A stretch of DNA of 64,000 nucleotides from an uncultured Bacteroidales bacterium (GCA_900315935.1 ONBB01000002.1:149530-213529); one strand, 5' to 3'; positions 34,851 through 43,144 are shown, counted from the first letter of the stretch. The notes: generated by a model from the sequence alone, not told the origin. Numbers and translations: made by a program.

Positions 34851-36224
34851 ATGAAGACACATAGTATAAAAATTAAGAAAGGTCTCGATGTGCCGCTGCC
34901 GGGAACCCCCGAGCGGCACACGACCGACCTGCGTAGCATGGACCTCTATGCCGTGAAGCCCGCCGATGTGGTGGGCTTTACGCCTAGATTGTCCGTCGCC
35001 GAGGGCGACACCGTCTGCGCCGGCCAGCCGCTGGTCGTCGACAAGCGCGACCCACGCCTTTTCCTACCCTCGCCCGTCAGCGGAACGGTCCACGCCATCG
35101 TCCGCGGCGAAAAGCGCAAACTGCTGGAAGTCATTGTAGGGACGCAGCGCGCTGCGTCCGAAAAGAAGGACAACCCCCAGCGGACGCAGCACGCTGCGTC
35201 CCTACAGGAGAGCCCCGTCTGGTGGATGTTGCGCCAGCGCCCCTTCGGCACCATCGCCGACCCCGACGCCAAGCCCAAAGCCATCGTCGTCTCCCTGCGC
35301 GACACCAATCCGCTGGCTCCCGACCTCACCCTCGCCCTCCGTGGACGCGAGCATGAGTTCGAGGCCGGTGTGAAGGCGCTGGAAGCCTATGCCGAAGTGC
35401 ACTGCGTCAAAGCCCAAGGCCCCCACCCTGCCGGCAACGTCGGCACCCAGATTGCCGCCCTCTGCCCCATCAGCAAAGGCGAGTGCGTCTGGACCGTGAA
35501 CGCTCAGGATGTGGCCAACATCGGCCGCTGGATGCTCACCGGGGAGTACCGCCCCGAGCGCCTCGTGGCTGTCGGCGGCCCTGCCGCCAAGGCTCCCCAC
35601 TACTACCGCCTCACCGTCGGCGCCTGCCTCAAACGCATCACCGACGTGCAGCTGATGGATACCTGCTATCCTAGTTTAACCAGTTCCGCCAGCGAATCCA
35701 GCTCAACCAGAATTATCTCCGGCAGCCCCCTCTCGGGCACCACCGTCGCCCCCGACGGCTTCCTCGGCATGTACGACCAGCAGCTCTGCCTCATCCCCGA
35801 GGGCGACCAGTACGAGTTCATGGGTTGGCTCATGCCCGGCCTGAAGAAGTTCAGCTTCAGCAAGACCTTCCTCAGCGGCCTGACGGAGCCCATCATGTCC
35901 CTCAAGCCCGTCCAGGCGCTGACCTCCTTCATGTCCCTCGAATCCCAGAAACCGTCCTACACCTTCAACACCAACCTCCACGGCTCGGTGCGCCCCTTCC
36001 TCTTCACCGGCTCGTTCGAGCGCGTCTTCCCCTTCGACATCTACCCCCTGCAGCTTATCAAAGCCTGCATCGTGGGCGATGTGGAGCTCCAGGAACAGCT
36101 GGGCATCTATGAGGTGGAGCCCGAAGACTTCGCCCTCTGCGAATTCATCGACCCCTCGAAGACCGAGATACAGACCATCATCCGCGAGGCCCTCGAGGTC
36201 CTCAGAAAGGAGGCTACTGCATGA
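34851..36224 (+). CDS. nqrA: Na+-translocating NADH:quinone reductase subunit A
   Basis: NqrA is the peripheral, ubiquinone-site subunit of the Na+-pumping NADH:quinone oxidoreductase. The 457-residue product starts HSIKIKKGLDVPLPG and has the family's beta-rich core (LFLPSPVSGTVHAIVRGEKRKLLEVIV) and C-terminal half (PFLFTGSFERVFPFDIYPLQLIKA). It carries an unusual in-frame insert at about residues 96-119, encoded by a 72-base inverted repeat (see 35135-35206). Its stop overlaps nqrB in an ATGA, with AGAAAGGAGG as ribosome site. Confidence 0.95.
   Translation: MKTHSIKIKKGLDVPLPGTPERHTTDLRSMDLYAVKPADVVGFTPRLSVAEGDTVCAGQPLVVDKRDPRLFLPSPVSGTVHAIVRGEKRKLLEVIVGTQRAASEKKDNPQRTQHAASLQESPVWWMLRQRPFGTIADPDAKPKAIVVSLRDTNPLAPDLTLALRGREHEFEAGVKALEAYAEVHCVKAQGPHPAGNVGTQIAALCPISKGECVWTVNAQDVANIGRWMLTGEYRPERLVAVGGPAAKAPHYYRLTVGACLKRITDVQLMDTCYPSLTSSASESSSTRIISGSPLSGTTVAPDGFLGMYDQQLCLIPEGDQYEFMGWLMPGLKKFSFSKTFLSGLTEPIMSLKPVQALTSFMSLESQKPSYTFNTNLHGSVRPFLFTGSFERVFPFDIYPLQLIKACIVGDVELQEQLGIYEVEPEDFALCEFIDPSKTEIQTIIREALEVLRKEATA
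35135..35206. repeat. inverted-repeat insertion inside nqrA
   Basis: Two 26-base arms, each starting or ending TGTAGGGACGCAGC and differing at one position, face each other across about 20 bases. Each arm is itself nearly palindromic (GACGCAGCGCGCTGCGTC). The element has a length divisible by three and no stop in the nqrA frame, adding GTQRAASEKK and QRTQHAASLQ. Confidence 0.9.
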
Positions 36225-37384
36225 TGAACATGAAATGGCTCGAACAGTGGTTCGAGAAGATAGAACCCAAAGGCAAATGGAGTTGGCTGGGCAGCACCTA
36301 CGAAGCCTTCCACACCTTCGCCTTCACCCCCAAAGCCGTTACCCGTGCCGGTGCACACATCCGCGATGCCGTCGACATGAAGCGCAGCATCATCATCGTG
36401 GTCATCGCCCTGGTGCCCGCCCTGCTCTTCGGCATGTGGAACATTGGCTACCAGACCGCCATGAGCACCGGTACCGATTGGCACTGGATGTATATGTGGT
36501 GGTTCGGCTTCCTGCGCATGCTTCCGCTCATCGCGGTGAGCTACATCGTGGGTCTGGCCATCGAGTTCGCCTTTGCCCAGTACCGGCACCACGAAGTCAA
36601 CGAGGGCTTCCTGGCCACCGGTCTGCTCATCCCCATGATTGTGCCCGTTACCACCCCGCTGTGGCAGTTGGCACTGGCCGTGGCCTTCGCCGTCATCATC
36701 GGCAAGGAGGTATTCGGCGGCAGCGGCATGAACTTCCTCAACCCCGCACTGGTGGCGCGCGCTTTCCTTTTCTTCGCCTACCCGACCCACATGAGTGGCG
36801 ACAAGGTGTGGGTGGCCGCCGACCTCTGGGGCAGCGACGCCATCGCCGGTGCCACGCCCATGGGCGAACTGGCTGCCGGTGCCATGCCTACCGCCTCGGC
36901 GCTCGACATGCTCCTCGGCACCATCCCCGGCTCCACCTGCGAGACCTCCGTCATCGCCATCGCCCTCGGTGGACTGCTGCTGCTCTTCACCGGCATCGCC
37001 TCGTGGCGTATCATGCTGAGTGTATTCCTCGGCGGCGGCGCCATGGGTCTGCTCTTCAACGCCATCGGTGGCACCACCTACCTCGACCTGCCTTTCTACT
37101 ACCACTTCCTACTGGGCGGCTTTGCCTTCGGCGCCGTCTTCATGGCCACTGACCCCGTTACCGCCGCGCAGACCAACGCCGGCAAGTGGATCTACGGACT
37201 GCTCATCGGCGCCTTCGCCGTGCTGCTCCGTGTGGCCAACCCCGCCTACCCAGAGGGCATGATGCTCAGCATACTGCTCATGAACTGCCTGGCTCCGCTG
37301 ATTGACCACTGTGTGGTGGCCAGGAATATCAAATCTAGACAATCTAGATTATCTAGAACTTCTAGAAAGGAGGCCCAGCAATGA
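36221..37384 (+). CDS. nqrB: Na+-translocating NADH:quinone reductase subunit B
   Basis: NqrB is the integral subunit that carries covalent FMN and riboflavin and forms part of the sodium path. The 387-residue product has about ten membrane helices and the flavinylation segment AIAGATPMGEL near residue 210, where the Thr of GAT receives FMN. The normal protein end (VVARNIKSR) is extended by a 9-bp-period CTAG array giving QSRLSRTSR before KEAQQ. The array ends at the ribosome site AGAAAGGAGG of nqrC, whose ATG overlaps the stop in an ATGA. Confidence 0.95.
   Translation: MMNMKWLEQWFEKIEPKGKWSWLGSTYEAFHTFAFTPKAVTRAGAHIRDAVDMKRSIIIVVIALVPALLFGMWNIGYQTAMSTGTDWHWMYMWWFGFLRMLPLIAVSYIVGLAIEFAFAQYRHHEVNEGFLATGLLIPMIVPVTTPLWQLALAVAFAVIIGKEVFGGSGMNFLNPALVARAFLFFAYPTHMSGDKVWVAADLWGSDAIAGATPMGELAAGAMPTASALDMLLGTIPGSTCETSVIAIALGGLLLLFTGIASWRIMLSVFLGGGAMGLLFNAIGGTTYLDLPFYYHFLLGGFAFGAVFMATDPVTAAQTNAGKWIYGLLIGAFAVLLRVANPAYPEGMMLSILLMNCLAPLIDHCVVARNIKSRQSRLSRTSRKEAQQ
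37334..37369. repeat. 9-bp-period CTAG array at the end of nqrB
   Basis: Four units (TCTAGACAA, TCTAGATTA, TCTAGAACT, TCTAGAAAG) extend the nqrB reading frame and lead directly into the nqrC ribosome-binding site. Confidence 0.85.
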
Positions 37385-37998
37385 AAAAGACCTTTTCCAA
37401 CACCTACATCTTCATCTACTCCGCCGCACTGGTGGTGGTGGCGGCATTGATTCTGACCATCGTCTCCGTCAGCCTCAAGCCCCTCCAGCAAAAGAACCAA
37501 GCCGCCGAGACCAAGCAGATGATACTGAAGACCATCGGCGTGGATGCCACGCGCGACAATGCCGACGCTCTCTATGCCCAGCACATCACCGAGCAGGATG
37601 GCTACTACGCCTACTCCGGCGGCATAGTCCTTCCGCTGCGCGGCACCGGCCTGTGGGGTCCCATCTGGGGGTACCTTGCCCTGGACGGCAGCAGCACCGT
37701 GGTGGGCGCCATCTTCGACCACAAGGGCGAGACCCCCGGCCTCGGCGGCGAAATATCCTCCGAGAAGTTCGCCCAGCAGTTCATCGGCAAGAAGATGGAC
37801 ACCCAACCCATCGCCCTGCGCAAGAACGCCGACCGCAACAACGCCTACGAGGTCGACGCCATCAGCGGCGGCACCATGACCTCCAACGGCGTAACGGATA
37901 TGCTCACCAAAGCCTTTGATGACTATACTAATCTGAATACTCGGAATATTCAGAATACTCCGAACACTCCAACAGAAAGAAAGGAGACCCAGCAATGA
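37381..37998 (+). CDS. nqrC: Na+-translocating NADH:quinone reductase subunit C
   Basis: NqrC carries the second covalent FMN, on the periplasmic side. The 205-residue product has one N-terminal membrane helix and the flavinylation motif AISGGTMTSNGV near residue 161, in which SGGT replaces the usual SGAT. The C-terminus is extended by an array of 9-bp period giving YTNLNTRNIQNTPNTPTER, then KETQQ, closely parallel to the KEAQQ end of NqrB. AGAAAGGAG lies before the nqrD ATG, which overlaps the stop in an ATGA. Confidence 0.94.
   Translation: MKKTFSNTYIFIYSAALVVVAALILTIVSVSLKPLQQKNQAAETKQMILKTIGVDATRDNADALYAQHITEQDGYYAYSGGIVLPLRGTGLWGPIWGYLALDGSSTVVGAIFDHKGETPGLGGEISSEKFAQQFIGKKMDTQPIALRKNADRNNAYEVDAISGGTMTSNGVTDMLTKAFDDYTNLNTRNIQNTPNTPTERKETQQ
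37922..37975. repeat. 9-bp-period GAATA array at the end of nqrC
   Basis: Six units (ACTATACTA, ATCTGAATA, CTCGGAATA, TTCAGAATA, CTCCGAACA, CTCCAACAG) make up the low-complexity tail of NqrC. The unit differs from the CTAG array in nqrB but the period and the place in the gene are the same. Confidence 0.8.
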
Positions 37999-38612
37999 AA
38001 AACTTCGACCTTATAAAACTACCCTTCAACAAGCAAAACCCCATCACCGTACAGGTGCTGGGCATCTGCTCCTGCCTGGCGGTTACGGCCCAGTTGAAGC
38101 CCGCCGTGGTGATGTCCCTCTCGGTCATCGTCGTGGTGGTGCTGGCCAACCTCATTGTCTCCCTCCTGCGCAACACCATTCCGCCGCGCATCCGTATCAT
38201 CGTGCAGCTGGTCGTCGTCTCCACCCTCGTGGTGCTGGTGGACCAGACGCTGAAAGCCTTCGTCTACGACGTGAGCAAACAGCTCTCGGTCTTCGTGGGC
38301 CTCATCATCACCAACTGCATCGTCATGGGTCGCCTCGAAGCCTTCGCCATGGTGCAGAAGCCGTGGCCTTCGTTCCTCGACGGCATCGGCAACGGCCTGG
38401 GCTACAGCGTCATCCTCGTCGCCTTGGGTTTCACCCGCGAACTCTTCGGCAGCGGCACCCTCTGGGGCTACCCCGTCATGGAGAAGCTCGGCCTCTACAA
38501 CATCGGCTACGAGAACAACGGCCTGATGATTATGCCCCCGATGGCGCTCATCCTCACCGGCCTCATCATCTGGTGGCAACGCAGCAAGAACAAAGACCTT
38601 TGCGAGCAATAA
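37995..38612 (+). CDS. nqrD: Na+-translocating NADH:quinone reductase subunit D
   Basis: NqrD is one of two homologous six-helix subunits that hold an iron centre between them in the membrane. The 205-residue product shows the family pattern: GICSCLAVTAQLKPAVVMSL, GLIITNCIVMGRLEAFAM with the conserved Cys, and GFTRELFGSGTLWG. It overlaps nqrC by four bases and is 34 bases before nqrE. Length and helices are normal for the family. Confidence 0.95.
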   Translation: MKNFDLIKLPFNKQNPITVQVLGICSCLAVTAQLKPAVVMSLSVIVVVVLANLIVSLLRNTIPPRIRIIVQLVVVSTLVVLVDQTLKAFVYDVSKQLSVFVGLIITNCIVMGRLEAFAMVQKPWPSFLDGIGNGLGYSVILVALGFTRELFGSGTLWGYPVMEKLGLYNIGYENNGLMIMPPMALILTGLIIWWQRSKNKDLCEQ

Positions 38613-38646
38613 GACAAACGCATTACCACATTAACGCATTCGCAAC

Positions 38647-39261
38647 ATGGACTACATTAACATATTCATCAAGTCGATATTCGTCGACAACATGATCTTC
38701 GCCTTCTTCCTCGGCATGTGCTCGTACCTGGCCGTGTCGAAGACGGTGAAGACCTCGGCCGGCTTGGGCATCGCCGTTCTGTTCGTGCTCATCATCACCG
38801 TGCCCATCAACTACCTGCTCAACAAGTACTTCCTCGCTGACGGCGCGCTGGCATGGCTCTCGCCCTCGCTGGCCAATGTGGACTTGAGCTTCCTTTCGCT
38901 CATCATGTTCATCGCCGTCATCGCGGCCATCGTGCAGATGGTGGAGATGATAGTGGAGAAGTTCAGCCCCGCGCTCTACAACTCGCTGGGCATCTTCCTG
39001 CCGCTCATCGCCGTGAACTGCGCCGTCATGTCGGGCTCACTCTTCATGCAGGAGCGTGGCTACCAGAACATCGGCGAGGCCACCGTCTTCGCCCTCGGCA
39101 GCGGTGTGGGCTGGTTCATTGCCATCGTCGCCATCGCGGCCATCCGCGAGAAGCTGCGCTACAGCCACATCCCCCCTGCCCTGCGCGGAGTGGGCATCAC
39201 TTTCATCATCACTGGCCTGATGGGCCTGGCATTCATGAGTTTTATGGGATTCAAACTCTAA
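38647..39261 (+). CDS. nqrE: Na+-translocating NADH:quinone reductase subunit E
   Basis: NqrE pairs with NqrD. The 204-residue product has six helices and the family segments [32 protein letters not shown] with its conserved Cys, [20 protein letters not shown] with the second Cys, and [17 protein letters not shown]. It is followed by a 177-base spacer holding a MITE-like element before nqrF, the only large gap in the operon. Confidence 0.95.
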   Translation: MDYINIFIKSIFVDNMIFAFFLGMCSYLAVSKTVKTSAGLGIAVLFVLIITVPINYLLNKYFLADGALAWLSPSLANVDLSFLSLIMFIAVIAAIVQMVEMIVEKFSPALYNSLGIFLPLIAVNCAVMSGSLFMQERGYQNIGEATVFALGSGVGWFIAIVAIAAIREKLRYSHIPPALRGVGITFIITGLMGLAFMSFMGFKL

Positions 39262-39290
39262 CAATATGCTCTGTAAATCAAACCTCCTGG

Positions 39291-39400
39291 CTCCTGCGGA
39301 GCCGAAATCTTGTAAATCTTGTAAATTATTGCTTGCGCAAGCACCGCGTAGCGGGAAATTTACTAGATGTACAAGATTTCGCGAGCGAAGCGAGCAGGAG
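39291..39400. repeat. MITE-like palindromic element between nqrE and nqrF
   Basis: The ends CTCCTGCGGAGC-CGAAATCTTGTA and TACAAGATTTCGCG-AGCGAAGCGAGCAGGAG are imperfect inverted repeats. Inside, three 9-bp units (AAATCTTGT twice, AAATTATTG) lie next to TTGCTTGCGCAAGCA, a small palindrome. No reading frame of note crosses it. A related half-element with CAAGATCTCGCC...GCGGGCAGGA occurs at 63482-63524. It interrupts an otherwise compact operon, leaving only 38 bases before nqrF. Confidence 0.8.
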
Positions 39401-39438
39401 AATTAATGAGTAACAGAGCCAACAAGATAGACTGAACT

Positions 39439-40728
39439 ATGACAACAACATTAATTACAGCCATTGCAATCATCCTCGTCGTCATCCTGCTCCTAGTGGC
39501 AGCGCTGCTCATCCTGCGCGCCAAGCTGGTACCCCAGGGCAACGTGAAAATCACCGTCAACGACGACAAGCAGTACGACGTGCCTACCGGCGGCACCCTC
39601 ATCTCCACCCTCGGCGAGGCGGGCATCCACCTGCCCTCGGCCTGCGGCGGCAAGGGCAGCTGCGGCCAGTGCAAGTGCCGCGTCGTCAAGGGCGGCGGCG
39701 AGATACTGCCCACCGAGAAAGGCTTCTTCAACCGCAAGCAGCAGCAGGAAGGCTGGCGCCTCGGATGCCAGGTCAAGGTCAAGGAAGACCTCGGCCTCAA
39801 GCTGCCCGAGAGCATCCTCAGCATCAAGGAATACGAATGCACCGTGGTCAGCAACAGCAACGTGGCCACCTTCATCAAGGAGTTCAAAGTCCAGCTGCCC
39901 GCCGGCGAGCACATGGACTTCGTGCCTGGCTCCTATGCCCAAATCAAGATTCCTGCGTTCCGTATCAATTACAGCGACTTTGACAAGAGCCTCATCGGCG
40001 ACGAGTACCTGCCCGCGTGGGAGAAGATGAAGATGTTCGACCTGCAGTGCGTCAACACCGAGCCCACCGTGCGCGCCTACTCCATGGCCAACTACCCCGC
40101 CGAGGGCGACGTCTTTATGCTCACCGTCCGCATCGCCACACCACCACTCACGGCCGACCGCAGCGGCTTCCAGAACGTCAACCCCGGCATCGCGTCAAGC
40201 TACATCTTCTCGCTCAAACCCGGCGACAAGGTCATCATGAGCGGTCCCTACGGCGAGTTCGCCGTCCGCGGCACCGAGGAGGGCACCTGGAGCGACGACC
40301 CGCAGGGCAACGAGATGATATGGGTCGGCGGCGGTGCCGGCATGGCTCCTTTGCGCGCCCAAATCATGCACCTCACCCGCACGCTGCATTGCCAGAACCG
40401 CCCCATGCACTACTTTTACGGCGCCCGCGCGCTGAACGAGGTGTTCTACCTCGACGACTTCCACCAGCTGGGGCGCGACCACCCCAACTTCCACTTCCAC
40501 CTCGCCCTCGACCGGCCCGACCCCGCAGCCGACGCTGCCGGCGTGAAGTACACCCCCGGCTTCGTCCACAACGTCATGCTCGAGACCTACCTCAAGGACC
40601 ACCCCGCGCCCGAAGACATCGAGTACTACATGTGCGGTCCCGGCCCCATGTCGAAAGCCGTCGTCGCCATGCTCGACAGCCTCGGCGTGCAGCCCGAAAG
40701 CATCGCCTACGACGACTTCGGCGGCTGA
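39439..40728 (+). CDS. nqrF: Na+-translocating NADH:quinone reductase subunit F
   Basis: NqrF takes electrons from NADH by FAD and a [2Fe-2S] centre. The 429-residue product has an N-terminal membrane helix, the ferredoxin motif C69GGKGSC75GQC78 with C110 as fourth ligand, the FAD segment RAYSMANYP, and the NADH segment GGGAGMAPLR, ending in a terminal Gly after an aromatic (DDFGG). It is the last gene of the aspA-nqr unit, ended by the hairpin at 40754. Confidence 0.95.
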   Translation: MTTTLITAIAIILVVILLLVAALLILRAKLVPQGNVKITVNDDKQYDVPTGGTLISTLGEAGIHLPSACGGKGSCGQCKCRVVKGGGEILPTEKGFFNRKQQQEGWRLGCQVKVKEDLGLKLPESILSIKEYECTVVSNSNVATFIKEFKVQLPAGEHMDFVPGSYAQIKIPAFRINYSDFDKSLIGDEYLPAWEKMKMFDLQCVNTEPTVRAYSMANYPAEGDVFMLTVRIATPPLTADRSGFQNVNPGIASSYIFSLKPGDKVIMSGPYGEFAVRGTEEGTWSDDPQGNEMIWVGGGAGMAPLRAQIMHLTRTLHCQNRPMHYFYGARALNEVFYLDDFHQLGRDHPNFHFHLALDRPDPAADAAGVKYTPGFVHNVMLETYLKDHPAPEDIEYYMCGPGPMSKAVVAMLDSLGVQPESIAYDDFGG

Positions 40729-40753
40729 TTCTCTCACTCCACCAAGACACCCC

Positions 40754-40795
40754 TTTCCCCGATGGCCAAAACGCTGTCGGGGAAATTATTTTTTC
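40754..40795 (+). terminator. terminator of the aspA-nqr unit
   Basis: TTTCCCCGA pairs with TCGGGGAAA around a 14-base loop, followed by TTATTTTTTCC. It lies 26 bases after the nqrF stop. Confidence 0.8.
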
Positions 40796-40814
40796 CAGTT
40801 TCAAAAAAAGTTTG

Positions 40815-40822
40815 TACCTTTG
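40815..40822 (+). promoter_or_regulatory. -7 box of the toxin-antitoxin pair
   Basis: TACCTTTG fits TAnnTTTG and is 24 bases before the antitoxin ATG at 40847. TTTC about 20 bases upstream can serve as the -33 element. Confidence 0.7.
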
Positions 40823-40846
40823 CATTTTGAAAATTGGATTTGTTTT

Positions 40847-41071
40847 ATGGAAAACACGACAAAATTTAATAGTGCACAAATCGAGGTGATGAACATGATG
40901 TCATTCATCAACACCAAAAGTTCATGGCAGCGGCTGAAAGAGGCTTTGTCAGACTATTTCGCAAAACAGCTGGACGACGAGATTGACGCCATGTGGCAGG
41001 ACGGCAGGCTCAACGAGGAGAAAGTTGAGAGTTTCCGTACACTGCACGAGCGCACCCCCTATCGTCAATAG
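40847..41071 (+). CDS. putative antitoxin of a PIN-domain toxin
   Basis: The 74-residue product (start MENTTKFNSAQIEVMNMMS; an ATG nine codons upstream lies at or before the likely transcription start) is a helical, acidic protein with LSDYFAKQLDDEIDAMWQDG and a C-terminal RTPYRQ. Short proteins of this kind precede PIN-domain toxins in Bacteroidota. It ends 3 bases before the toxin ATG. It lacks a recognisable DNA-binding fold, so its role as antitoxin rests on position and similarity of pattern. Confidence 0.75.
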   Translation: MENTTKFNSAQIEVMNMMSFINTKSSWQRLKEALSDYFAKQLDDEIDAMWQDGRLNEEKVESFRTLHERTPYRQ

Positions 41072-41074
41072 ACC

Positions 41075-41485
41075 ATGAAAATAGTCCTTGATACCAATTG
41101 CCTGCTTATGGCAATATCGGCTCGCTCCCGCTATCACACCGTGTGGCGCAAATTTCTCGACGGAAGATATACCCTTTGCGTTACAAACGAGATAATTGAG
41201 GAGTATGTCGAGGTTGTCGGGCGCAACATCAGCGAGCGTGCAGCCGAAGCGGTTGTGTATCTTGTATTGACACGTCCCAATGTACTTTTCCTTGATCCAC
41301 ACTTCCGTTTCCGACTCATCGATGCAGACCCTGACGACAACAAGTTTGTCGATTGTGCCATAGCCGCTGGGGCGAAATACCTAGTTTCCGAAGACCGCCA
41401 TTTCAACATACTCAAGGACATCAGCTTTCCTCATGTGGATGTCATCACCATAGAGCAGTTTCTGCTTAAAATGACGAAACGATAG
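41075..41485 (+). CDS. PIN-domain toxin-like ribonuclease
   Basis: The 136-residue product has the PIN fold of the putative toxin-antitoxin family with conserved acids: D6 in VLDTNCLL, E42/E43 in NEIIEEY, D86 and D88-D89 in DADPDDNKF, and D93 in VDCAIAAGA. PIN toxins cut tRNA or mRNA using Mg2+. It follows the antitoxin at 3 bases and is followed by a terminator hairpin, so the pair forms a complete two-gene unit. Confidence 0.88.
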   Translation: MKIVLDTNCLLMAISARSRYHTVWRKFLDGRYTLCVTNEIIEEYVEVVGRNISERAAEAVVYLVLTRPNVLFLDPHFRFRLIDADPDDNKFVDCAIAAGAKYLVSEDRHFNILKDISFPHVDVITIEQFLLKMTKR

Positions 41486-41516
41486 GAAACAACCACACCT
41501 CTACTTCCCCTTTTTT

Positions 41517-41551
41517 GCCACTCCTGAACCATGAGTGGCACATTTTTTTTT
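41517..41551 (+). terminator. terminator of the toxin-antitoxin unit
   Basis: GCCACTC pairs with GAGTGGC around a 9-base loop and is followed by a run of nine or more T. It lies 31 bases after the toxin stop. Confidence 0.85.
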
Positions 41552-41572
41552 GGCCATATTGGAAAAAGTTCG

Positions 41573-41580
41573 TAATTTTG
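41573..41580 (+). promoter_or_regulatory. -7 box with a long untranslated leader
   Basis: TAATTTTG fits TAnnTTTG, with a TTTTGG about 20 bases upstream. The next gene starts 332 bases later. The leader starts with a stem GCAAACC/GGTTTGC (41586-41609). I see no gene or known riboswitch in 41581-41912. Confidence 0.55.
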
Positions 41581-41912
41581 CACTCGCAAACCGCCGAGAT
41601 TTGGTTTGCCGAGAAAGTTGCATTTTTCGCCTTATTCCGCATTCGTGAACTTGGACACTTCACTGATTTTATAGTTTAGGAATAATGGATGTAATGAAAT
41701 GCTCCTTAGATTGTATTTGTACCTATGCAATACATATCCTGTGGAGCGACTCATTTAGCCTTTATTTTTAACTATAGGGAGTCCAAGCCCCACGAATGAA
41801 GATAGGGATTCAAATGGATGGCTCCACTTTCTTCGTTATATTTTATTTACCTGCCTACGAGCCTGCCGGCAAACCAAAAGTTGCGCACGACACGTACCAG
41901 TGCCTGCATTTT

Positions 41913-42986
41913 ATGACCAAACAAATCAGACTGCTGACCCTGACCCTCGCCGCCACCCTGGCCTTCACCGCCTGCGACAGAGACGACGCACAAACTCCCT
42001 CCAACCCCTCTGTCCCCGATGGCGAGAAAAGACTCGAATGGGTAGAATCGTTCCAGTACGAACACCACCAATATGATGAATATACTAGCAGTCGCCTATA
42101 CCGAGACAAGTTCTCCTGGGAAAACGGTCTCCTCAAGCGCTGGGAAATCTTCGACATTGACAACCACCCGCGAGGCTATCTGGAACCCATCTATGAAGAT
42201 GGAAAGACTAAAGAGTTGCGCCAATACACCGCCTCTGGGGTGATGGAAGAATCAATCACATTCTTCTACACAGGCGACAGACTAACGCGCGCTCATAGCG
42301 TTGCCGAATGGGGAGCAACAGACTATACCTTCGAGTACAACGCCGCCGGTGAACTTGTCAAACAAACTAGAACAAGAGAAGCAGGTTCCACTAGCACCGA
42401 ACTCTACACCTGGGAGAACGGGAATGTGGTGAAAATGGTCGACCAATATGATAGCTATGTGAAGGAACGTGTATATGAATACGACGACAAGCCCAACGTC
42501 CTTCGTCACGTCTACAAAGATATTGCCTATATCGGTACCATTACCGTCCCCATGCTCTCCAAAAACAATGTAGTGAAGTTTTCCAAATCCGACAATGAAG
42601 AGGGACGGAACACCTACACCCATACCAATACCTATACCTACGACGGCGACCACGTAACCTCCAGTACCTACATTGGTGGCTCTTATGCAGAGCGCCAATT
42701 CTTCCGCTACACCGACGGCAGCGGCATGGCAGCGCAGGTGTGCCGCATCAGATTCCAAGACGGCTACGACGACGAGAGCAGGCCATACTATGTGCGTGGC
42801 AAAGGCGACTACCTCAAAGGCGACAAGGTTGTCATCGGCACAGATTCATATTACGTCCACAACGGCACCTACTACACCTTCTCCCACTGGGACGACGGCA
42901 ATACCGATAATCCCCGCACCTTCACCGCCACCGGCGACGCCACCTTCCGTCCCGTCTACACCGAAGGCACTCCCGGACGGAAGTAG
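41913..42986 (+). CDS. surface lipoprotein with YD-like strands and a C-terminal InlB-B-like domain
   Basis: The 357-residue product starts MTKQIRLLTLTLAATLAFTAC, lipid Cys at residue 21. The body has repeated strands of the YD/RHS-like kind (YTFEYNAAGELVKQ, YEYDDKPNVLRHV, NTYTYDGDHVTSS), each with a Tyr-x-Tyr and a turn. The end, YTFSHWDDGNTDNPRTFTATGD, matches the InlB B-repeat-type beta-grasp module seen on bacterial surfaces. The start at 41913 is chosen for the signal peptide over an ATG at 41796. A terminator follows at 43014. Confidence 0.8.
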   Translation: MTKQIRLLTLTLAATLAFTACDRDDAQTPSNPSVPDGEKRLEWVESFQYEHHQYDEYTSSRLYRDKFSWENGLLKRWEIFDIDNHPRGYLEPIYEDGKTKELRQYTASGVMEESITFFYTGDRLTRAHSVAEWGATDYTFEYNAAGELVKQTRTREAGSTSTELYTWENGNVVKMVDQYDSYVKERVYEYDDKPNVLRHVYKDIAYIGTITVPMLSKNNVVKFSKSDNEEGRNTYTHTNTYTYDGDHVTSSTYIGGSYAERQFFRYTDGSGMAAQVCRIRFQDGYDDESRPYYVRGKGDYLKGDKVVIGTDSYYVHNGTYYTFSHWDDGNTDNPRTFTATGDATFRPVYTEGTPGRK

Positions 42987-43013
42987 CCATCCTACCATAC
43001 CTCACCCCTTACC

Positions 43014-43040
43014 GGCCCGCAAATCCTCGCGGGCCTTTTT
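43014..43040 (+). terminator. hairpin terminator
   Basis: GGCCCGC pairs with GCGGGCC around an 8-base loop, followed by TTTTTC. It lies 27 bases after the lipoprotein stop. Confidence 0.85.
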
Positions 43041-43136
43041 CTATTCAAGTCGCACTCCCCCACCCAACGCCAGGCACTCTTGTATCTATCATTCAAAAAA
43101 AATATGCCGAATTGACGCACCATGTCGTTTTTTTCG

Positions 43137-43144
43137 TATTTTTG
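43137..43144 (+). promoter_or_regulatory. -7 box
   Basis: TATTTTTG fits TAnnTTTG and lies 37 bases before the ATG at 43182. Confidence 0.7.

Noticed and set aside
35135-35206. Inverted repeat in nqrA considered as an insertion sequence
   Set aside because: At 72 bases it has no transposase and no visible target duplication; it is listed as a repeat only.
41796-41912. Start of the lipoprotein gene 39 codons upstream
   Set aside because: The extension has no signal-peptide logic; the ATG at 41913 begins a standard lipoprotein signal.
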